A stretch of 64,000 bases of DNA, from contig CAVQOI010000008.1 of NCBI GenBank assembly GCA_963714425.1, positions 496,001 through 560,000 of the forward strand, given 5' to 3'. Shown one piece after another: positions 60,592-64,000 of the stretch (position 1 is its first letter; each line of letters begins with the position of its first letter). Under the pieces are notes generated by a model, which saw nothing but the letters and a program-made list of their open reading frames with translations, did not search any database and had not been told where the DNA came from. Origin of the DNA: DATCYX01 sp963714425. Lineage in GTDB: Bacteria > Chloroflexota > Anaerolineae > Anaerolineales > UBA4823. Both the position numbers and the translations under genes were made by a program.

Positions 60592-61200
60592 TCAATTCTC
60601 TTTGAGTCCACCAAGATACAAGATGACAGGATTACTAAAGTCCTTTTCATATGTGGTTGCTTCTGCTTTTGCGAGAAATTCCCTGGAAGGGTAATTATAC
60701 AAAATGACATTCGGCTTTTGAATACCCCTGAAATTTTCTGCGATTTTCTCATCAGCGAAAACAAGACCAGATACGAGATGAGCCAAAAATGGCTCGAGCC
60801 AATGTAGCAGCCTCGAAAGTATATAGCGAAGCCAAGCAGGGATATCATCTTTGATTTCAATGAAGTCGCTGATTATTTCGTGAACATCATAGATCACCGG
60901 TTTCCTGGTCCAAAGTCTTATGAGCGGCGCGATCAGCAATAGTTCCGTATCGTGAAAATGATATAGATCTGCCGGTGTAACTAGAATCTTTCTGTACAGC
61001 TTCCACCATAATAAAGGGCGTTTCCAGCGAGCAAGATTTGGCATACCGATGATCTTGATCCCGTCTATGGCCTCGTCACAGGGGTGAACTGCAATAAGTA
61101 TGACCTGGTAACCCGCTCGGTGCAGACTCTGGGCTTCCTTGTAAAAAATCCGATTATCTAGTGCGTTATGTACGCTGGAAAAGTGGCAAACAATCGGCAT
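60592..61200 (-). CDS. Family 4 glycosyltransferase, N-terminal fragment (in-frame stop)
   Basis: The fragment begins 'MPIVCHFSSVHNALDNRIFY' with a GT4 acceptor domain ('PADLYHFHDTELLLIAPLIR', 'KPVIYDVHEIISDFIEIKDD'). It stops at TGA (60592-60594) after 'ILYLGGLKEN', and translation in the same frame resumes with 'GSRLMLRAFSMVHAS'. The stop sits where homologues usually have Arg ('LKENRG'), so a single C-to-T change in CGA is the simplest explanation. The two parts together make a full-length enzyme of about 380 residues. Confidence 0.8.
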   Translation of the reverse strand: MPIVCHFSSVHNALDNRIFYKEAQSLHRAGYQVILIAVHPCDEAIDGIKIIGMPNLARWKRPLLWWKLYRKILVTPADLYHFHDTELLLIAPLIRLWTRKPVIYDVHEIISDFIEIKDDIPAWLRYILSRLLHWLEPFLAHLVSGLVFADEKIAENFRGIQKPNVILYNYPSREFLAKAEATTYEKDFSNPVILYLGGLKEN

Positions 61201-61202
61201 GA

Positions 61203-62303
61203 TTATTTCGTAGATTTTTCAAGAATATTTTGGTATAGAGATTCCATTTTTTTCATTTCATTGTGATGGTTACCGCGTTCGCCAACCAATTGGAAATTGT
61301 GTTGACGGAAGGAATTCACTAATGCGGGGTCACTTGATAGTTGGATGATGGCAGACGCCAGGGCGCGCTCATCCCTGGGAGGTACCAGAAGGCCATTCAG
61401 GCTTGGGGTTATCCATTCTCTGATCGAAGCTAAATCGCTCGCTATCACTGGTATGCCACAAGCCATAGCTTCTTGTATGGAGATTGGCATTGAATCAGTA
61501 GAAGCGATGGAAATTGCAATAGTTGCCTTGCGGTAGGCATTAAGGACTTGTTCCCATTCATCGATTTCGTCGAGCCATTGGACATTTCCGCGAATATCCA
61601 GCTTGTTAACCATCTCTACCAGATGCTGTTTATATCTCAAATCGATATTATATTGCTGGAAAATGAAGACAGCATCAGGGTATATGTTTCGTACGATTGG
61701 GATTGCCTTTAAAATGACATCCAGGTTATAGATCGGCTTGACCGCTCTCAAATTGAGGATAGCTGGGGCGTTACTTGTCCTCGCCTCCTGATTGGATAAA
61801 TGGTCGGGATTGAAAAGGCTCAGATCTACCCCCCACCCAACTAGATGCGTTTTTTCCAGATTGGCACCAAACGCGCGCGCTCGTTCGCACAGATCATGCG
61901 AGCTGGCAGTGACCATATCTGCTCGGCTGAGAACATAGCCTGCAAGCCAGGCAGCTATGCGGGAACGAGAAGGGTGCTGATACAGGTCGCTTCCCCAGGG
62001 TGTTACGACAAAGGGATGAAATCCTGAAAATGCGCCTATCCAACCTGCACTCGAGACGCGGTGGGCGTGTACAATATCTGGTTGAAGTTTTCTTATAACG
62101 CTCTGACATTTTATTCCCCAGAGAAGGAATTTCAGAACAGGCAGTGAAAATCGGCCAGGTAATACGAAATCAGCAATAGGATTCCAGCGCTTCACCGGCT
62201 TAACATCCGCTATCAACCAAACCGTATGACCGCGCTCTTTAAACCAATCGACCCAGCGACGAGTATGGATGCTATTCGGGTTCCCGATAATGCAGAGTTT
62301 CAT
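61203..62303 (-). CDS. Family 4 glycosyltransferase
   Basis: I start at ATG 62303 ('MKLCIIGNPNSIHTRRWVDW'), since the frame from 62351 adds only 16 residues without similarity. The roughly 366-residue product has 'PDIVHAHRVSSAGWIGAFSG', 'FVVTPWGSDLYQHPSRSRI' for the acceptor side and 'YRKATIAISIASTDSMPISI', 'QEAMACGIPVIASDLASIRE' for the nucleotide-sugar site with the conserved Glu. It is 2 bases from the next (broken) GT4 gene. The acceptor sugar is unknown. Confidence 0.9.
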   Translation of the reverse strand: MKLCIIGNPNSIHTRRWVDWFKERGHTVWLIADVKPVKRWNPIADFVLPGRFSLPVLKFLLWGIKCQSVIRKLQPDIVHAHRVSSAGWIGAFSGFHPFVVTPWGSDLYQHPSRSRIAAWLAGYVLSRADMVTASSHDLCERARAFGANLEKTHLVGWGVDLSLFNPDHLSNQEARTSNAPAILNLRAVKPIYNLDVILKAIPIVRNIYPDAVFIFQQYNIDLRYKQHLVEMVNKLDIRGNVQWLDEIDEWEQVLNAYRKATIAISIASTDSMPISIQEAMACGIPVIASDLASIREWITPSLNGLLVPPRDERALASAIIQLSSDPALVNSFRQHNFQLVGERGNHHNEMKKMESLYQNILEKSTK

Positions 62304-62379
62304 ATGTTTTGGAGAGTATCCGAGGCAACTCTTCAGACCTGTTTGAGACAATCAATCAAAGACGGGGAGCAAATAATAT

Positions 62380-63744
62380 TTAAAGTAGAGTAACTTTTGC
62401 ACGGTTCCATAGCTGAATAAATAGTTTCGCTAGCATCTTTATGTCGCTCGTTTTGGGCATTATCACATCGGATATCTTTATCGATGTTTCTTTGCTGAAC
62501 CAATAAATTAATAAACCAGTGGAGAATAAATACGCAATCGAGGACGCTATGGCAGCTCCAACGATGGAGAAAACGGGAATCATGAGAATATCCAGAACAA
62601 TCGTAATGGCCAAAGTAATGATAGACGTGTACGTAGCATACAGCGGTTTCCCTATGCCTCCCAAGTTTGCTGCGATGATTTTACTAACGGATAACCCAAG
62701 GATTCCGGGTAAAAGCCATAAAAAGGGTGCTACTGATGCCTCGAAATCTGATCCAAACAAAAGTGGAATGAAGAATGGACCAAGTATTGCTGATAGACCA
62801 GTGAGGAACGTGGACACGACGATTACCTGGCGGCACACCTGGGAAGTTAAACGTGCAGCTATGTCTCGATTCATTGCCGAGGATTTTGGGAATAATGCAC
62901 TTCCGATCGCATTCGGGACATTCCAGACTAGCTCAGCAGAGCTGGCGCCCGTCGTGTAGAGCCCAACCATGTAAGACCCGGTGAAGTAGTTAATGAAAAA
63001 TGTATCTAAACGAAGGTTGAAAAAAGTAAAGATATTCGTAATATGACTTTTTAGCCCATATGAGGTAAGCTGCCCGAGGATTGCGCGCGGGAAAGAGATG
63101 ATAAATTGAATGTGCTCCCTTACATACCAAAATGACACACCAAGAACAATAATATTTGAGATCAACCAGGCAAGGATTGCTCCTGAAATGCCTCCCCTGA
63201 GGATGGAAGAGATACCTTGCAGTACTAGATTTGAAACAACTCCTGATAAAGCGATGGCATTAAATGCAATAAACTCTTGCCTCCCACGAACAATACTGGA
63301 GAGAAAAATCGCAAGCAGACTGATCGGGAGGCTGATAATAATGAGCTGGATGTGATACTGAGTGACACCTGCGAGAATTCGGTCTGATAGATACCATCGA
63401 TAAGCCAAGTAGAGTCCAAGTCCTCCAATGATGCTGAGGAATCCGGTTGAGACGACGGAGAATGTGAAGAGATTGGCTGGAGAAAATTTTTTATTAGCAG
63501 TAAAGTAAGTTATTGAATTACCCAAGCCAATCGAAAAGACCAGAACTATAAAAGAGCCCGATATTAATACCAGGGAATATATCCCCTTGCCCTCGACTCC
63601 CAATGTCCTCGCTACGACAATACTGGTGAGAAATCGTGCCAAATAACTTACGACATAGCTCAGGAAAAATGTAATACTACCTTCAAGGAGACCAGGCTCC
63701 TTTGTTTCGAAATTTACGCCCTGATCAGACATTCCCCCAGTCAT
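62380..63744 (-). CDS. Oligosaccharide flippase (Wzx-like)
   Basis: The 454-residue product (an alternative start lies at 63732) has about 12-14 membrane helices with the MOP/Wzx pattern: 'FFLSYVVSYLARFLTSIVVA', 'RTLGVEGKGIYSLVLISGSF', and later 'YMVGLYTTGASSAELVWNVP', 'NAIGSALFPKSSAMNRDIAA', and 'FSIVGAAIASSIAYLFSTGL'. It would flip lipid-linked oligosaccharide units. It is the first gene of a minus-strand run of four with the three GT4 enzymes. Together with the second flippase at 24257 it suggests two separate glycan export systems. Confidence 0.88.
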   Translation of the reverse strand: MTGGMSDQGVNFETKEPGLLEGSITFFLSYVVSYLARFLTSIVVARTLGVEGKGIYSLVLISGSFIVLVFSIGLGNSITYFTANKKFSPANLFTFSVVSTGFLSIIGGLGLYLAYRWYLSDRILAGVTQYHIQLIIISLPISLLAIFLSSIVRGRQEFIAFNAIALSGVVSNLVLQGISSILRGGISGAILAWLISNIIVLGVSFWYVREHIQFIISFPRAILGQLTSYGLKSHITNIFTFFNLRLDTFFINYFTGSYMVGLYTTGASSAELVWNVPNAIGSALFPKSSAMNRDIAARLTSQVCRQVIVVSTFLTGLSAILGPFFIPLLFGSDFEASVAPFLWLLPGILGLSVSKIIAANLGGIGKPLYATYTSIITLAITIVLDILMIPVFSIVGAAIASSIAYLFSTGLLIYWFSKETSIKISDVIMPKTSDIKMLAKLFIQLWNRAKVTLL

Positions 63745-63948
63745 TAATCGATCAGAGAGGCTGTATTGACATTTTCGATTAGAATAATTCTATTAATTTT
63801 GACCCACATATCATTGCTACCGGAACCATTCATGGGCTCAGGGATTTAACGCAAATGCTGGTGAGGTAAAGAATCTTGCTCACTTTATGATATCGTGTTA
63901 TCGTAATGTGGTTTTGTGTGGGAATTTGACACGACATGGCTATCTACA

Positions 63949-64000
63949 ATGTCCACTAAACTAAGTCGTTATTGCGAAAGTCTGATGGAAGCCGCGTGGA
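63949..64000 (+). CDS. Start of a membrane-protein gene, possibly O-antigen ligase-like (3' end missing)
   Basis: An ATG at 63949 opens a frame to the right edge: 'MSTKLSRYCESLMEAAW'. I recall this pattern, a short basic start followed by 'C(D/E)xxxEAxW', from O-antigen ligase-like proteins in Anaerolineae, which fits its position next to a flippase, but only 17 codons are visible. A second ATG at 63936 is followed quickly by a stop. No clear ribosome-binding site. Confidence 0.4.
   Translation, partial: MSTKLSRYCESLMEAAW

Noticed and set aside
63876..63891. Promoter for the gene at the right edge
   Set aside because: TTGCTC and TATGAT are only 4 bases apart, so they cannot form one promoter.
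1..64000. tRNA, rRNA, CRISPR arrays, transposases, integrases
   Set aside because: I looked for TΨC-like blocks, regularly spaced repeats and DDE or tyrosine/serine recombinase proteins and found none.

Overview
The window looks like a chromosomal piece of a Chloroflexota bacterium, probably class Anaerolineae. This is inferred from gene content: a fused transaldolase/glucose-6-phosphate isomerase, many YfhO-like and GT-C-like giant membrane proteins, gingipain-type (C25) peptidases, NYN-LOTUS proteins, Kelch and zinc-ribbon proteins, and secreted proteins ending in short LPxLxR tails. No marker gene (rRNA, ribosomal protein) is present, so the assignment is moderate. Genes are densely packed; no stretch above 300 bases lacks a gene, and I see no tRNA, rRNA, CRISPR or insertion sequence.

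Layout. (1) 1-8166, plus strand: five large membrane proteins, apparently a tandem duplication of a two-gene module (GT-C-like protein + YfhO-like protein) followed by another membrane protein. (2) 8268-12457: MoxR ATPase, DUF58 protein and a secreted phosphodiester glycosidase. (3) 12507-15140, minus: FAD oxidoreductase, AlaX-type tRNA editing protein and a small membrane protein. (4) 15277-20266, plus: histone-deacetylase-like amidohydrolase, NYN-LOTUS protein, HD alarmone-hydrolase-like protein, methyltransferase and MTA/SAH nucleosidase, probably one operon. (5) 20405-21742: LuxR-HTH/membrane/Kelch regulator. (6) 21747-37538, minus: lipoprotein, secreted protein, and a glycan locus with flippase, methyltransferase, radical SAM protein, several glycosyltransferases, a large membrane protein and a multidomain M23 peptidase. 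(7) 37680-48350, plus: the most unusual region. It holds an HPr-kinase-like protein, an ECF sigma factor, an anti-sigma factor, an unlisted 41-codon gene whose product resembles a lasso-type RiPP precursor, two C25 peptidases, an S26 signal peptidase, a PqqD-like protein and three related fibronectin-type-III-like membrane proteins. (8) 48545-49870: GEVEDY-domain surface protein. (9) 49937-54465, minus: fused ABC transporter and the bifunctional sugar-phosphate enzyme. (10) 54519-58839: paired zinc-ribbon membrane proteins, a receiver-like/DUF309 protein, an FmdB-type zinc ribbon and an HExxH protein. (11) 58826-63744, minus: three GT4 glycosyltransferases and a second flippase; the right edge holds the start of another gene on the plus strand.

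In region 7 the genes are tightly spaced or overlapping, and the working model (inference) is a secretion or peptide-maturation system under its own sigma/anti-sigma pair: the PqqD-like protein binds the leader, peptidases process, the HPrK-like protein phosphorylates, and FnIII-like membrane proteins act at the surface. No lasso cyclase (asparagine-synthetase homologue) or B2 transglutaminase-like protease is in the window.

Six genes are interrupted by single-base lesions (five with frameshifts, one with an in-frame stop). They are listed as fragments. Sequence or assembly error is the simplest cause, but a few sites could be genuine recoding or decay.
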